Positions 7,069-16,738 of a stretch of DNA of 64,000 nucleotides are shown in pieces. Numbering within the stretch: the stretch's first letter is position 1; each line of letters begins with the position of its first letter. This DNA comes from CALJDF01 sp038121105 (GTDB taxonomy: Bacteria > Pseudomonadota > Alphaproteobacteria > SHVP01). A program made the translations under genes and the position numbers. Location: the NCBI GenBank assembly GCA_038121105.1, contig JAYONB010000001.1:124001-188000 (forward strand), read 5' to 3'. Under the pieces are notes generated by a model that was not told the origin of the DNA, searched no databases, and saw nothing but the letters and a program-made list of their open reading frames with translations.

Positions 7069-8148
7069 TTAACCCGGTTTGAAAAGACGGCCCCCGATCT
7101 GCGGGGCCGGCACCCCTGTTGTCGCTGGCAGACTCAGCGGCAGACCGCGCAAACTTCGAACCGCAAGGAACCCGAACGCCTGGGCCTCCAGCGCGTCGCC
7201 CTGCCACCCCACCGCTTCAACCGGCTCGACCGTCGCCCCAAGGCGCGCGGCAAGGCGCCCCATCAAAAAGCCGTTGTGTCGACCGCCGCCCGTGACCAAC
7301 CAACGGGATACCGGCGCCGGAAAATGCGCGCGGGCCCCCGCGACGGCTTCGACCGTGACCTCGGTCAGCGTGGCCGCCCCGTCTTCCAGGGTGAGATTTT
7401 GCAACGCCGCTAAGTCGAAGTCCTGACGGTCGAGCGACTTCGGTGGCGGCGCCTGAAAATAGGGCGCGGCCAACATTCGAGTCACGATGGCGCCATTGGC
7501 GGTACCGGCCCGGGCGAATAGTCCATCGGCATCGAAACGACCCCGATCGTGCCGCGCGACCCAGTCGTCAATGAGAGCATTGCCCGGTCCGGTGTCGAAG
7601 GCCACCAGGGCGTCATCACCAACCCAAGAGACATTGGCTACCCCGCCAATGTTGAGGACAGCCACCGGCTCGTCGCCATGGCAGAGGGCCCGATGATAGA
7701 GCGGCGCGAAGGGCGCGCCCTGCCCGCCAGCCGCAACATCAGCCCCCCGAAAGTCCGCAACGACCTCGACACCTAGCGCCTGCGCCAACATGGCTGCGTC
7801 ACCGATCTGCCACGTGAAGCGATCTTCCGGCCGGTGCGTAATGGTGTGGCCGTGAAATCCAATTATATCGATATTTGAATTAGTTAAGGTGTTTTCTTTA
7901 AGTAGTTTATTGACTACCTGAATGTGGTGTTCGGTCAGTGACCGGACCGCCTCGTCCACCGCCTTGCCGCGCGATGTGACCCCGAGGAGCGCACGAATGG
8001 CGGCGCGGAGATCGTCCGGATACGGGATGGACACCCAGGGACCAGGATCGACGACGCTTTCTCCGTCGGTCCGAATCAATGCGGCGTCGACCCCGTCCAG
8101 AGACGTGCCGCTCATCAGGCCAATGGCGGTAAAAACTCGGTTGGTCAT
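7069..8148 (-). CDS. anmK: Anhydro-N-acetylmuramic acid kinase
   Basis: A 359-residue kinase that phosphorylates and opens 1,6-anhydro-MurNAc, allowing cell-wall sugars to be recycled to MurNAc-6-phosphate. The phosphate-binding start GLMSGTSLDGVD (about 10-21), GFHGHTI, NIGGVANVS and FDTGPGNALID are family signatures, and the length is standard. It is divergent from tyrS, an arrangement I recall in other alphaproteobacteria. One oddity is a sharply AT-rich patch at 7861-7920 (15 G/C of 60) coding for residues around KLLKENTLTNSNIDIIG, full of codons rarely used in the rest of the gene. Confidence 0.95.
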   Translation of the reverse strand: MTNRVFTAIGLMSGTSLDGVDAALIRTDGESVVDPGPWVSIPYPDDLRAAIRALLGVTSRGKAVDEAVRSLTEHHIQVVNKLLKENTLTNSNIDIIGFHGHTITHRPEDRFTWQIGDAAMLAQALGVEVVADFRGADVAAGGQGAPFAPLYHRALCHGDEPVAVLNIGGVANVSWVGDDALVAFDTGPGNALIDDWVARHDRGRFDADGLFARAGTANGAIVTRMLAAPYFQAPPPKSLDRQDFDLAALQNLTLEDGAATLTEVTVEAVAGARAHFPAPVSRWLVTGGGRHNGFLMGRLAARLGATVEPVEAVGWQGDALEAQAFGFLAVRSLRGLPLSLPATTGVPAPQIGGRLFKPG

Positions 8149-8226
8149 CGGTGACGCCGTTCCGTTATGAGCCCGAACGCGAACATGCTACACAGCGCTT
8201 CCGACCGCCAGCCCTAGCGATACGCC

Positions 8227-9480
8227 ATGCCGACCGCCAAATCAGATTTCCTGCGCGCCATGATCCGGCGCGGCGACTTTCACGACTCGACCGATTTCGA
8301 AGCCCTCGACGCCGCGGCGCTCAAGGGCGGCGTCGTCGGCTATATCGGTTTTGATGCGACGGCCCCGAGCCTTCACGTGGGCAACCTCATGCAGATCCTC
8401 AAACTTAGGATTATGCAACGGACCGGGCAAAAACCCATTGCCCTGGTCGGCGGCGGCACGACGAAGATCGGCGACCCCTCAGGCAAAGACGAGATGCGGC
8501 AAATCCGCGGCGAAAGCGAAATTCAAGCCAACGTCGAACGGATAAAAGGCCTTTTGGGGCGGTTCCTGACATTCGGCGACGGTCCGACCGACGCCATTCT
8601 GGTCAACAACGCCGATTGGTTGGATACCCTGGAGTACATCCCCTTCCTCCGGGACATCGGCCGGCATTTCACCATCAATCGAATGCTGACGTTCGAATCG
8701 GTTAAGGCCCGTCTCGACCGTGAAAGCCCCTTATCGTTTATCGAATTCAATTACATGATCCTCCAGGCATACGATTTCCTGGAGTTGAGCCGGCGCTTCG
8801 GTTGCATGCTTCAGATGGGCGGATCGGACCAGTGGGGCAACATCCTGAACGGCGTCGAGCTGTGCCGCCGAGTCGATCAAGAGACGGTTTTCGGGTTGAC
8901 CTCGGACCTACTGACCACGGCATCTGGCGCCAAAATGGGCAAAACGGCGCAGGGCGCGGTTTGGCTTTCGGAGGATATGCTCTCGTCCTACGACTACTGG
9001 CAGTTCTGGCGCAATACCGAAGACGCCGATGTCGGCCGTTTCTTGCGCCTTTTTACCGACTTGCCGGACGACGAAATTGATCGCCTCGAAGCGCTGGATG
9101 GCGCCGAGATTAATGAGGCTAAGAAAGTGCTGGCCACCGAGGCGACGGCGATGTGCCACGGGGCCGAAGCCGCCGCGAGCGCCGCCGACACCGCACGCAA
9201 GACCTTTGAACAAGGTGAAACCGGAGCCGCATTGCCGACCATCGACATTTCGCGGACCGACCTCGAAGCCGGCGTGCCGGCATTCGACCTGCTGCGGCGA
9301 AGCGGACTATGTGCCTCGGGCGGCGAAGCACGCCGGTTGATCAAAGGCGGCGGTGGCCGGGTCAACGATGTGGTGATTGCTGAAGACGTTCAGACAATAG
9401 GCTTGGCCGACCTTGGTCCCGACGGCACCATCAAGTTGTCGGCCGGGAAAAAACGTCACGCACTCGTTCGACCGGTGTAG
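8227..9480 (+). CDS. tyrS: Tyrosyl-tRNA synthetase
   Basis: A 417-residue class I synthetase that charges tRNA-Tyr. It shows the HIGH-equivalent LHVGN (49-53), the KMSKS-equivalent KMGKT (236-240), the tyrosine-pocket block QMGGSDQWGN (196-205) and a C-terminal S4-like RNA-binding segment (SGGEARRLIKGGGGRVN). Length and motifs are those of the standard bacterial TyrRS. The start at MPTAKSDFLR is typical. The gene is divergent from anmK with a 78-base gap that must contain both promoters, and is followed by the convergent AsmA-like gene with no spacing. Confidence 0.97.
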   Translation: MPTAKSDFLRAMIRRGDFHDSTDFEALDAAALKGGVVGYIGFDATAPSLHVGNLMQILKLRIMQRTGQKPIALVGGGTTKIGDPSGKDEMRQIRGESEIQANVERIKGLLGRFLTFGDGPTDAILVNNADWLDTLEYIPFLRDIGRHFTINRMLTFESVKARLDRESPLSFIEFNYMILQAYDFLELSRRFGCMLQMGGSDQWGNILNGVELCRRVDQETVFGLTSDLLTTASGAKMGKTAQGAVWLSEDMLSSYDYWQFWRNTEDADVGRFLRLFTDLPDDEIDRLEALDGAEINEAKKVLATEATAMCHGAEAAASAADTARKTFEQGETGAALPTIDISRTDLEAGVPAFDLLRRSGLCASGGEARRLIKGGGGRVNDVVIAEDVQTIGLADLGPDGTIKLSAGKKRHALVRPV

Positions 9481-12400
9481 CTAGCCCGGTTGCTCGGGCA
9501 GAAATGGTCGGTTCGGATCGTCCGGATCGGGCCGGGCCCCGCCGGTGAAGATCGCAAAGAAGTTCCTGAGGAATCCAGGCGCTAGAGCGGATAGCGGGTT
9601 CACCGTGATGACGGGTTCGTTGACAGGCCCGCTAATCCCATAGGTGAGCGCGAAGATGCCCTCGCCCTGGCGGCCAACCAGCAAGGTGCCGATCAGCGGA
9701 ATCTCGCCGAGCACCGAGTTGATGGTGTAGGCCGGGATCAACGTGCCGAACATCGATATCTCGTCCGCGTCGCCGTTTATTTCACCGTCCAACGTGATCC
9801 CAAGTGAAGGGCCAAATGCGCGCGCATCGATCACTTCCCACAACCCGTCATGGAACCGGAACGGCACGTCGGCGCGGGCAAACTGGAGCCCTTCGCCATC
9901 CATGACCTCCAACAAGCCGGTGAGCGAGGCCAAGGTCAAAACGCGGGCAAGAGAACTTGCGCTAATCACGCGCAGCCCGGTGATCTCCATTCGTCCGTCG
10001 ATTACCGGTCCGTCATCGGTGTCGCGAAGCGACGCGGAGACCAACATATTCCCGCCGACGGCATCGTCGAATAGACCCGTCGTTCGAGCCAGGGCCCCGG
10101 CGTTTGTCCCCTCGATGGTCAGCCGTCTAGGCCCTTCGGGCCTCGTCACAAGCTCCACCTTGATCGGCGCCTCGTTGTTGATCGATCCCGACGCGCGAAG
10201 CGATTCGAGGCTGTCGACATAATTGAACTCGCCGGCAACGCCATGGAGCGCGCGGCGTTGGCTGAGAATCATCAGGTCGGTATTGATCGACACGCTGAGC
10301 GGCGGCACCTCGCCCGCCGTCTGGTCAAAAAACGCGTCAAGGAAAGGGCCAGCGTCGATCTGCGGCCCGTTGATCGCCACGATGAACCCTTTGGGGGCCC
10401 GTGGCCGAATAGCGGCGGCGATCTCCGTGCGTCCGAAGCTTAGGCGATCTAGATCGATGCGTCGCAACGTCCGCTCTGGCCCTAGTTCGATCACGCCCGA
10501 GGCCGTCAATACTTCCGACTCAAAACTCGCCTGCTCAATCCGCGTCCCGCCGTCTTCCAGGGGACGGATGAGGAATGCGGCGCGCGCGGGCTTTTCCGGC
10601 AGCTTTGTTGCACGCAGGAAACTGACGTCGACGAGCGCGGGTGTGAGATCAAGGTCGACGACGGCATCGACCAACGAACGCCCCGCCGACCGGATATCGA
10701 TCGCCGCGCCAACCTCCCCGACCAGCAAATCATTTGCCGGCAACCCCAGCGCCTCGCGCCCTGTATCGTCCAGCGAACCAACGAGACGGAGGCGCGTCGT
10801 GATCTCGTTTTCGGGTTGGAACGTTTCTCGCCATTCGACCTCGAACGGTATCCCGTTTAGGGCGATCGTCCCGTCGGCTTGCATTCCGGCCTTGGTAACC
10901 TCGAGCAAGACATTGCCTTGCCCAAGATCGACGTCGCCAAAGGCCTCATCGATCTCGGCGTCACGTATGTTGGACGCGGCGGCGAACGTGAGATCTCCAA
11001 ACGAAATGTCTCGACGGACCGGAAACCCCAACCGAACGCGCGTTGCCGACAACCCGCGCACGCTGTCGGGCGTCATCCCGAAACGTTCGGTGAGGCGCAA
11101 GGGTTCGGTGTCGATGATCCGAAGAACTTCTCGATTGTCGCCGCTCGCCACGAACTCAAGCGAGGCATCCCACATCTTCGGCGCCGACTCAGTCATTTGG
11201 ATGGAGCCCTCTTGCAATGCGAGGGCACCCAGCCGTCCGGCGCTCAGTTCGAGGTCGACGCTATCGCCGGTCAAGCGAAGAACCCCTTCGCCCGAAGTAA
11301 TAGGCGGCATGTCGCCGAAATAGCGCGCCGTGACGCCGGCGACCGACAGGCGCGCTTCGACCGCCTCTGCCGGCAGCCCCGCGCCCGTCAACTGCTGTGG
11401 GCCGACGTTCAGCCGGACCGTGCCCTCGGTCACCACGCCTTCTTTTATGCTCTCGGCAAACCATTGATGGACCGGTGGCGCAAACGCAGTGGGCCAGTAT
11501 TCGTCGATCAACGGTGGTGTGAACCCCGCAATGCGTCCGTTCAGCGCCACCCGCGGACCTGCGTCTTCGGCAAAAATCACCCCGACCAAATCGGCGCGTG
11601 CCGAATCGCGTTCCAAGATCAACTCTTTGAACACCAACGCTTTGTTGCTGACGTCGAGCGTTCCTTGTGCGGCCATCGCGCCGACCCGTGAAGGCGCGGC
11701 AAACACCGGCGCGAGGTCGAGCGCTCCTTCTCCGCCACGTATTTCAAAATCGATGCCGTCGAAGCGACCGGCCTCGGAAATCGTAAGTTCAAGCCGCCCT
11801 GTAACAGGCAACTGGAGTCTGCTCAATCCGGCAAGCGCGGCATCTTTGGCGGCGAGGCGCTGGGGGTCGAGGTCTTCGAAATCGACCGCCAAGGTCGTCA
11901 TCCGCCCGACATACTCGAAGTCTGCCGTTGCCACGAACTGTGTCGACGCCCCGCCGATATCCAGATCGACAATAAGGTCGCCGGACAATCCTTGGGCATC
12001 GCGATTGAGGATGAGGTCGGCTTTGGGAACCGGCCAAACAATGCCTCTTTGACGATCATCAAAGGTGATTGAGGTCTCTAAGACGCTTACCCGTCGAAGC
12101 GCTGCACCAGCACGGCGCGGATCCGGCGCCAACGTTAGGTCGCGAAAGAAGCCGATGACGGCATTACCGTCACCACCGTCACCGCCGATACCGATCTGCA
12201 GGCTTCCGTCGGCCTCGCGGCGAAGGTCGATGTTCGCGCCTACAACATCGATCGTCGTGGGGACGAAATCGCCTTCGAGCAGCCGTCGCGTATCGAGGCC
12301 GACGGCCAGTTCCGGCACCATCGCCACCGGCACGCCTTTCTCGTCCAACACTTCGAGGCCCAAGACCACGACGTCGACGCCTCGGTCGAACCCACGCCAT

Positions 12401-12594
12401 GCAAGGACCGTATCGGAGAACCTAATGTCGACCTCAGCACCCCCGAAGGACAGCGCCTCTTTGATATAGGGTGCGAGGAACGCCACGGAGAGCGGCCCCT
12501 CGGACAAACGCCAGGACGCAGCCGCGATCACGATCACGCCACCGGCAAAAAGCGCGGCAACGAGCCGGAGGGCCATTTTACTTAGCCGCAGCAC
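9481..12594 (-). CDS. AsmA-like/DUF3971 envelope protein (YhdP-TamB superfamily)
   Basis: A 1037-residue protein with one N-terminal membrane helix (about residues 7-25) and a very long beta-rich remainder without known catalytic motifs, ending in an AsmA-like C-terminal block (LTYGISGPVNEPVITVNPLSALAPG). Members of this superfamily (AsmA, TamB, YhdP) form grooves spanning the periplasm and are implicated in phospholipid movement to the outer membrane; this is the probable role. I favour the GTG at 12594, which has GGAAGAAG about 10 bases upstream, over an internal ATG at 12576. It is divergent from glnE with a 51-base gap. Confidence 0.88.
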   Translation of the reverse strand: MLRLSKMALRLVAALFAGGVIVIAAASWRLSEGPLSVAFLAPYIKEALSFGGAEVDIRFSDTVLAWRGFDRGVDVVVLGLEVLDEKGVPVAMVPELAVGLDTRRLLEGDFVPTTIDVVGANIDLRREADGSLQIGIGGDGGDGNAVIGFFRDLTLAPDPRRAGAALRRVSVLETSITFDDRQRGIVWPVPKADLILNRDAQGLSGDLIVDLDIGGASTQFVATADFEYVGRMTTLAVDFEDLDPQRLAAKDAALAGLSRLQLPVTGRLELTISEAGRFDGIDFEIRGGEGALDLAPVFAAPSRVGAMAAQGTLDVSNKALVFKELILERDSARADLVGVIFAEDAGPRVALNGRIAGFTPPLIDEYWPTAFAPPVHQWFAESIKEGVVTEGTVRLNVGPQQLTGAGLPAEAVEARLSVAGVTARYFGDMPPITSGEGVLRLTGDSVDLELSAGRLGALALQEGSIQMTESAPKMWDASLEFVASGDNREVLRIIDTEPLRLTERFGMTPDSVRGLSATRVRLGFPVRRDISFGDLTFAAASNIRDAEIDEAFGDVDLGQGNVLLEVTKAGMQADGTIALNGIPFEVEWRETFQPENEITTRLRLVGSLDDTGREALGLPANDLLVGEVGAAIDIRSAGRSLVDAVVDLDLTPALVDVSFLRATKLPEKPARAAFLIRPLEDGGTRIEQASFESEVLTASGVIELGPERTLRRIDLDRLSFGRTEIAAAIRPRAPKGFIVAINGPQIDAGPFLDAFFDQTAGEVPPLSVSINTDLMILSQRRALHGVAGEFNYVDSLESLRASGSINNEAPIKVELVTRPEGPRRLTIEGTNAGALARTTGLFDDAVGGNMLVSASLRDTDDGPVIDGRMEITGLRVISASSLARVLTLASLTGLLEVMDGEGLQFARADVPFRFHDGLWEVIDARAFGPSLGITLDGEINGDADEISMFGTLIPAYTINSVLGEIPLIGTLLVGRQGEGIFALTYGISGPVNEPVITVNPLSALAPGFLRNFFAIFTGGARPDPDDPNRPFLPEQPG

Positions 12595-12645
12595 TGCGAT
12601 TTACTTCTTCCGCCTCATTGGCCCTCGCCGGAAACAGAGTATCTT

Positions 12646-15609
12646 GTGGCAGTCCAGACCCTCATCAGCCAAATTTCGCGGTTGCCCCGCCCGGCAGACG
12701 AAGACGCCGCAAAACGTGGTCTGGAGTCGTACTTGGAAAGCGCGGCGCGGTTGCCGGAACACAACGACGCTGCCGTTACTTCCGCCAATGATCCGCTGGT
12801 CGCCGCGCTCCTCGAATCCATTTTAGGCAATAGTCCTTACCTGACCAAAACCATCATACGCGATTTACCGTTCTTTTTGGGGCTTCTTGAGCGGCCCGCT
12901 GAACAATCGCTGCAAGGCATTCTGGATGCGCTCGACTTTCGCGCCACGGATGCCCCACCCCCCCGTGCGGAGACCATGCGCCATTTGCGCCAAACGAAAG
13001 CGCGGGCCGCCCTCCTCGTCGCGGTCGCGGATATCGGCAACCTGTGGCCGCTGGAGGCCGTTACCCAGGCACTCAGCGATACCGCACAAGGCGCCATCAC
13101 CTACGCCATCGATGCGCTGATGGCCGAGGCGGGCGCCAAGGGTGACTTCTCGCTGGCTGACGCCGAGCACCCCGGGGCGGGCTGCGGCTATACCGTGATC
13201 GCCATGGGTAAGCTTGGGGCGCGGGAGCTCAATTTCTCTAGCGATATCGACCTGATCCCTTTGTTCGATCCCGAGGTCGCGCAATATACCGGGAAGAAAA
13301 GCGTTCAAGACGCCTTTGTGAGATTGACCCAGGGGCTGGTCCAACTCCTGCAAGAGCGCACAGCCGACGGATATGTCTATCGAACGGACCTGCGCCTTCG
13401 GCCCGATGCCGGAGCGACACCGGTCGCGATGTCGGTCCGGGCCGCAGAGACCTACTACGAAAGCGTCGGCCAAAACTGGGAACGGGCGGCCATGATCAAG
13501 GCGCGCCCCGTCGGCGGCGACTTGGAGACGGGTCACGCCTTCCTAGAATCCATTCGCCCCTTCGTTTGGCGAAAGCACCTCGACTACGCCGCGATCGCCG
13601 ATATTCACTCCATCAAGCGTCAGATCGACTCGAGCCGCGGACACACCCAGATCAAGGTTGGCGGCCACAATATCAAGATCGGGCATGGTGGCATCCGCGA
13701 GATCGAGTTCTTTGCCCAAACCCAACAGCTAATTGCCGGCGGGCGGGAACCGGCGTTGCGTGAAATCACCACGTGCGGGGCACTTCGCGCACTTGAAGCC
13801 ACGCACCGAATAGACGGTAACGCCGCCACCGACCTGATCGGGGCCTATGAGTTTCTAAGAACGCTTGAGCACCGTTTGCAGATGATCGCCGACGAACAAA
13901 CTCAAACGATGCCCGATGATGAAAATGGTTTGGACCAAATTGCCACCTTCATGGGATTTGACGAACGCGCGGCGTTCGACACCGCGCTACTCAACCACCT
14001 GACCAAAGTGCGCGAACACTATGGTGGTTTATTCGAGGACGCCCCTGCCCTTGGCGGCGAGTCAGGAAGCCTTGTTTTTACCGGCACGGAGGATGATCCC
14101 GATACGCTGGAAACCCTCACCGAAATGGGGTTTCGCGAGGCAAAAACCGTCTCGGGGGCGTTTCGTCGCTGGCACCACGGTCGCTATCGCGCGACCCGAA
14201 GCACCCGGTCCCGCGAACTGCTGACCGCATTGACGCCACGCCTGCTCAATGCCTTTGGTGGGACCGCCAACCCGGACGCCGCCTTCCTGCGCTTCGACGA
14301 ATTCCTGGCAAAACTCCCGGCCGGCATTCAGTTGTTTTCGCTGTTCTACAACAACCCCAGTTTGCTGGATTTACTCGCCGAGATTGTGGGGAGCGCTCCA
14401 CGGCTGGCGGAATTCTTGTCGCGCGACCCCCTCGTGCTTGACACCGTGTTGAGCGAAGGATTTCTCGACGCGCTACCAGACGGACCCACCCTTGCAGCCG
14501 AAGCGCACGAGCAGGTGGACCGGGCTACGGACTACCAAGATGCACTGGACATGGCACGACGTTGGAGCCGAGATCGGCGGTTGCAGGTCGGAGTCCAGGT
14601 CTTGCGTAACATCCTGCCCGGCCACCGGGCCGGACCGGTCCTGAGTGACATCGCCGACGCGGTGATCAACGCCTTGATGCCCCATGTCATCGACGACTTT
14701 TCCCGGCGCCACGGGACCGTCCCTGACGCAAGCCTCGCCGTCGTGGCGCTCGGCAAACTCGGCAGCCGCGAAATGATGTTCGGGTCGGACCTGGATCTGA
14801 TCTTCATCTATGACAACCCCAACGACGAAGCCGCATCGGACGGACCCAAATCCCTTACCGCCAGTCAGTTCTTTGCTCGGCAGGGACAGCAGATCATCAG
14901 CGCCATCACCTCCCTAACCGCGGAAGGCCGCTTGTACGAAGTGGACATGCGCTTGCGCCCGTCCGGCGCTTCCGGCCCACTTGCCGTCAACATTGAGGGC
15001 TTCGCCAAATATCAGCGCGAAGAAGCTTGGACGTGGGAGCGCATGGCCCTCACCCGAGCGCGTGTCGTCCATGCCGCAGACACCTTGCGCGCAAAGCTCG
15101 ACCCATTGATCGACACGCTGCTTCGCGAGCCGCGAGAGGCGACAAGCGTCCTGCACGACGTCGCGGACATGCGGCAGCGCATTGCGGGCGAACTCCCCGG
15201 CACCGGGGTCTGGAGTTTGAAGTACGCGCGAGGCGGTTTGTTGGACCTCGAGTTCATCGCCCAGGGCCTCCAACTCACCACGGCCGCCGACGCTCCCTCG
15301 ATCCTCCATCGCCCAACCGCAACGGTGTTCGAGGAGCTCGCCGCACGCGGGCACATGGAGCGCGAGATTGCGCAGGCTCTGGCCGAGACCACGCGGATGT
15401 TTCAGGACGTCGAAAGTCTCTTTCGCCTATGCCTCGAAGGAGCGCCGAGCGAAGAAAGCATCCCGGCCGGGCTGGTGCGGGCGCTTACCAGGGTTGCCAA
15501 CATGCCCGATCTCGCCACGCTCAGGGCGGAGCTCGCTGTCCGGGAACAGTATGTCCTTGCCCGCTACGAAGAGCTTATCGGGCGTCACCACAACCCAAGC
15601 ACTACCTAG
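12646..15609 (+). CDS. glnE: Bifunctional glutamine synthetase adenylyltransferase/deadenylase
   Basis: A 987-residue enzyme that adenylylates and deadenylylates glutamine synthetase in response to PII signals. It has two nucleotidyltransferase domains, each with the metal-binding pair: SDIDLIPLFD (about 199-208, deadenylylation half) and SDLDLIFIYD (about 713-722, adenylylation half), joined by a helical regulatory region. Both halves keep their aspartates, so both activities are expected. The start is a GTG without a clear Shine-Dalgarno; MAVQTLISQI follows. Its stop overlaps the tail of the convergent DUF1499 gene. Confidence 0.97.
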   Translation: MAVQTLISQISRLPRPADEDAAKRGLESYLESAARLPEHNDAAVTSANDPLVAALLESILGNSPYLTKTIIRDLPFFLGLLERPAEQSLQGILDALDFRATDAPPPRAETMRHLRQTKARAALLVAVADIGNLWPLEAVTQALSDTAQGAITYAIDALMAEAGAKGDFSLADAEHPGAGCGYTVIAMGKLGARELNFSSDIDLIPLFDPEVAQYTGKKSVQDAFVRLTQGLVQLLQERTADGYVYRTDLRLRPDAGATPVAMSVRAAETYYESVGQNWERAAMIKARPVGGDLETGHAFLESIRPFVWRKHLDYAAIADIHSIKRQIDSSRGHTQIKVGGHNIKIGHGGIREIEFFAQTQQLIAGGREPALREITTCGALRALEATHRIDGNAATDLIGAYEFLRTLEHRLQMIADEQTQTMPDDENGLDQIATFMGFDERAAFDTALLNHLTKVREHYGGLFEDAPALGGESGSLVFTGTEDDPDTLETLTEMGFREAKTVSGAFRRWHHGRYRATRSTRSRELLTALTPRLLNAFGGTANPDAAFLRFDEFLAKLPAGIQLFSLFYNNPSLLDLLAEIVGSAPRLAEFLSRDPLVLDTVLSEGFLDALPDGPTLAAEAHEQVDRATDYQDALDMARRWSRDRRLQVGVQVLRNILPGHRAGPVLSDIADAVINALMPHVIDDFSRRHGTVPDASLAVVALGKLGSREMMFGSDLDLIFIYDNPNDEAASDGPKSLTASQFFARQGQQIISAITSLTAEGRLYEVDMRLRPSGASGPLAVNIEGFAKYQREEAWTWERMALTRARVVHAADTLRAKLDPLIDTLLREPREATSVLHDVADMRQRIAGELPGTGVWSLKYARGGLLDLEFIAQGLQLTTAADAPSILHRPTATVFEELAARGHMEREIAQALAETTRMFQDVESLFRLCLEGAPSEESIPAGLVRALTRVANMPDLATLRAELAVREQYVLARYEELIGRHHNPSTT

Positions 15610-16004
15610 CCCTCCCCAAGCTTGGCATTCAGAGAGGCGAGCCAGCCGAGGACGCGCTTCTTGTTCACGCCCATATCGCCGATCCCGACATGCGCGCGGC
15701 TATAGATCGCCAAACTACTGCGTCCCTCGCCGCGGTCGAGAAATTGAACCGAGACGGTGTCGGGGAACTTGAACAGGGCCGATCGCTGAACGAAATCAAT
15801 TCGGTGCGCATCCTCGTCGACAACACTGACACGCGGGGCGGCAAGCGCGATCATCCTAAACGTCGTCTGGAGTTCGTCGACCGGCACCTGATAGTCCGGC
15901 ACCACCGCCATCGGTTTAGCCCGTGCTTGAAAACCTAGGGGTGCCGCAAAAAACTGATTGGGTCGCCACCCCATCTTGAAATCAGCCAAATCGATCATCG
16001 CCAT
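15606..16004 (-). CDS. DUF1499 family protein
   Basis: A 132-residue protein whose C-terminal part carries the DUF1499 signature (IYSRAHVGIGDMGVNKKRVLGWLASL), preceded by VVDEDAHRIDFVQRSALFKFPD, the usual beta-strand core. The family function is unknown. No signal peptide or membrane helix is seen. It converges on glnE with a four-base overlap and is divergent from bcp. The ATG at 16004 (MAMIDLADFK) is tentative, since a second ATG follows two codons later. Confidence 0.85.
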   Translation of the reverse strand: MAMIDLADFKMGWRPNQFFAAPLGFQARAKPMAVVPDYQVPVDELQTTFRMIALAAPRVSVVDEDAHRIDFVQRSALFKFPDTVSVQFLDRGEGRSSLAIYSRAHVGIGDMGVNKKRVLGWLASLNAKLGEG

Positions 16005-16091
16005 AGCCTTGAGTCCACTTCGGAATGCTTGTCGTGAAAAACGCGTTGTGCCAGAACGCCTTGATTAGAAACACCGTCCAAGGAGACAACG

Positions 16092-16556
16092 ATGCCCCTC
16101 AAAGAAGGTGACAAAGCCCCAGCCTTCAATCTGCCGGCCGATAACGGCAAGAACGTGAAGCTCTCGGACTTCAAGGGCAAGAAGGTCGTTCTCTATTTCT
16201 ACCCGAAAGATGACACGCAGGGCTGCACGAAGGAGGCGATCGGCTTTACCGAGTCGCTGGCCAAGTTCAAACGCGCGGGGGCGGTGGTCATCGGTGCCTC
16301 GAAGGACACGGTCGAGAAACACGCCAAGTTCAGAGATAAGCACGATCTCAAAATTCCGTTGGTCAGCGACGAAGACGGGTCGCTATGCAAGGACTACGGC
16401 GTTTGGAAAAAGAAAATGAACTACGGCAAATCCTATATGGGGATCGAACGGTCCACCTTCTTGATCGACGAAAAAGGCAAGGTCGCCCGGGTTTGGCGAA
16501 AGGTTCGCGTCGCAAGCCACGTCGACGAGGTTCTAGATGCCGTAAAGACCCTTTGA
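16092..16556 (+). CDS. bcp: Thioredoxin-dependent thiol peroxidase (Bcp/PrxQ)
   Basis: A 154-residue peroxiredoxin that reduces peroxides using thioredoxin. The peroxidatic cysteine is C45 in DDTQGCTKEA. The resolving cysteine common in this subfamily, five residues later, is replaced here by isoleucine (I50). Another cysteine occurs in SLCKDYGVW (about 98) and might substitute; otherwise the enzyme would work as a 1-Cys type. AGGAGA is placed 7 bases before the ATG. It stands alone, ahead of the long GANTC-rich gap before the M23 peptidase gene. Confidence 0.95.
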   Translation: MPLKEGDKAPAFNLPADNGKNVKLSDFKGKKVVLYFYPKDDTQGCTKEAIGFTESLAKFKRAGAVVIGASKDTVEKHAKFRDKHDLKIPLVSDEDGSLCKDYGVWKKKMNYGKSYMGIERSTFLIDEKGKVARVWRKVRVASHVDEVLDAVKTL

Positions 16557-16672
16557 GGGCCCGAAAAACGACCCGGTATCAGAAGAATATTGGGGCATTG
16601 AGGGGCCCGGACCGTAGGCAGATTTTGCCGACATCCCTCGCCGACGCGCGGTCGATTTCACAATCTTCGCGA

Positions 16673-16730
16673 GAATCCGCTGATTCGTCCGAGTCGCCAC
16701 GAATCTCGCTTGCCCGGCTTGATATGAATC
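16673..16730. promoter_or_regulatory. Cluster of five GANTC (CcrM-type) sites
   Basis: GAATC at 16673, GATTC at 16682, GAGTC at 16691, GAATC at 16701 and GAATC at 16726 lie within 58 bases, the first four spaced 9, 9 and 10 bases, about one helical turn. GANTC is the target of the alphaproteobacterial cell-cycle methyltransferase CcrM and is read by GcrA at promoters. At roughly 60% GC, one site per 280-300 bases is expected by chance, so this density is striking. Two of the sites (16682-16688 and 16699-16705) also sit in a 7-bp inverted repeat GATTCGT/ACGAATC. Whether this organism has CcrM is not shown in the window. Confidence 0.7.
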
Positions 16731-16738
16731 GATATCCC
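16710..16738 (+). promoter_or_regulatory. Probable promoter of the M23 peptidase-bactofilin operon
   Basis: TTGCCC (16710-16715) and TATCCC (16733-16738) are separated by 17 bases. Each is only a moderate sigma-70 match, typical for a promoter that needs an activator. A GAATC site lies in the spacer two bases before the -10, the placement known for GcrA-dependent promoters in Caulobacter. Initiation near 16745 would leave a short leader containing the GGAGG of the following gene. Confidence 0.45.

Noticed and set aside
10223..11323. Open frame of 366 codons on the plus strand
   Set aside because: It lies wholly antisense to the AsmA-like gene, with serine/arginine-rich composition typical of a GC-rich shadow frame and no family likeness.
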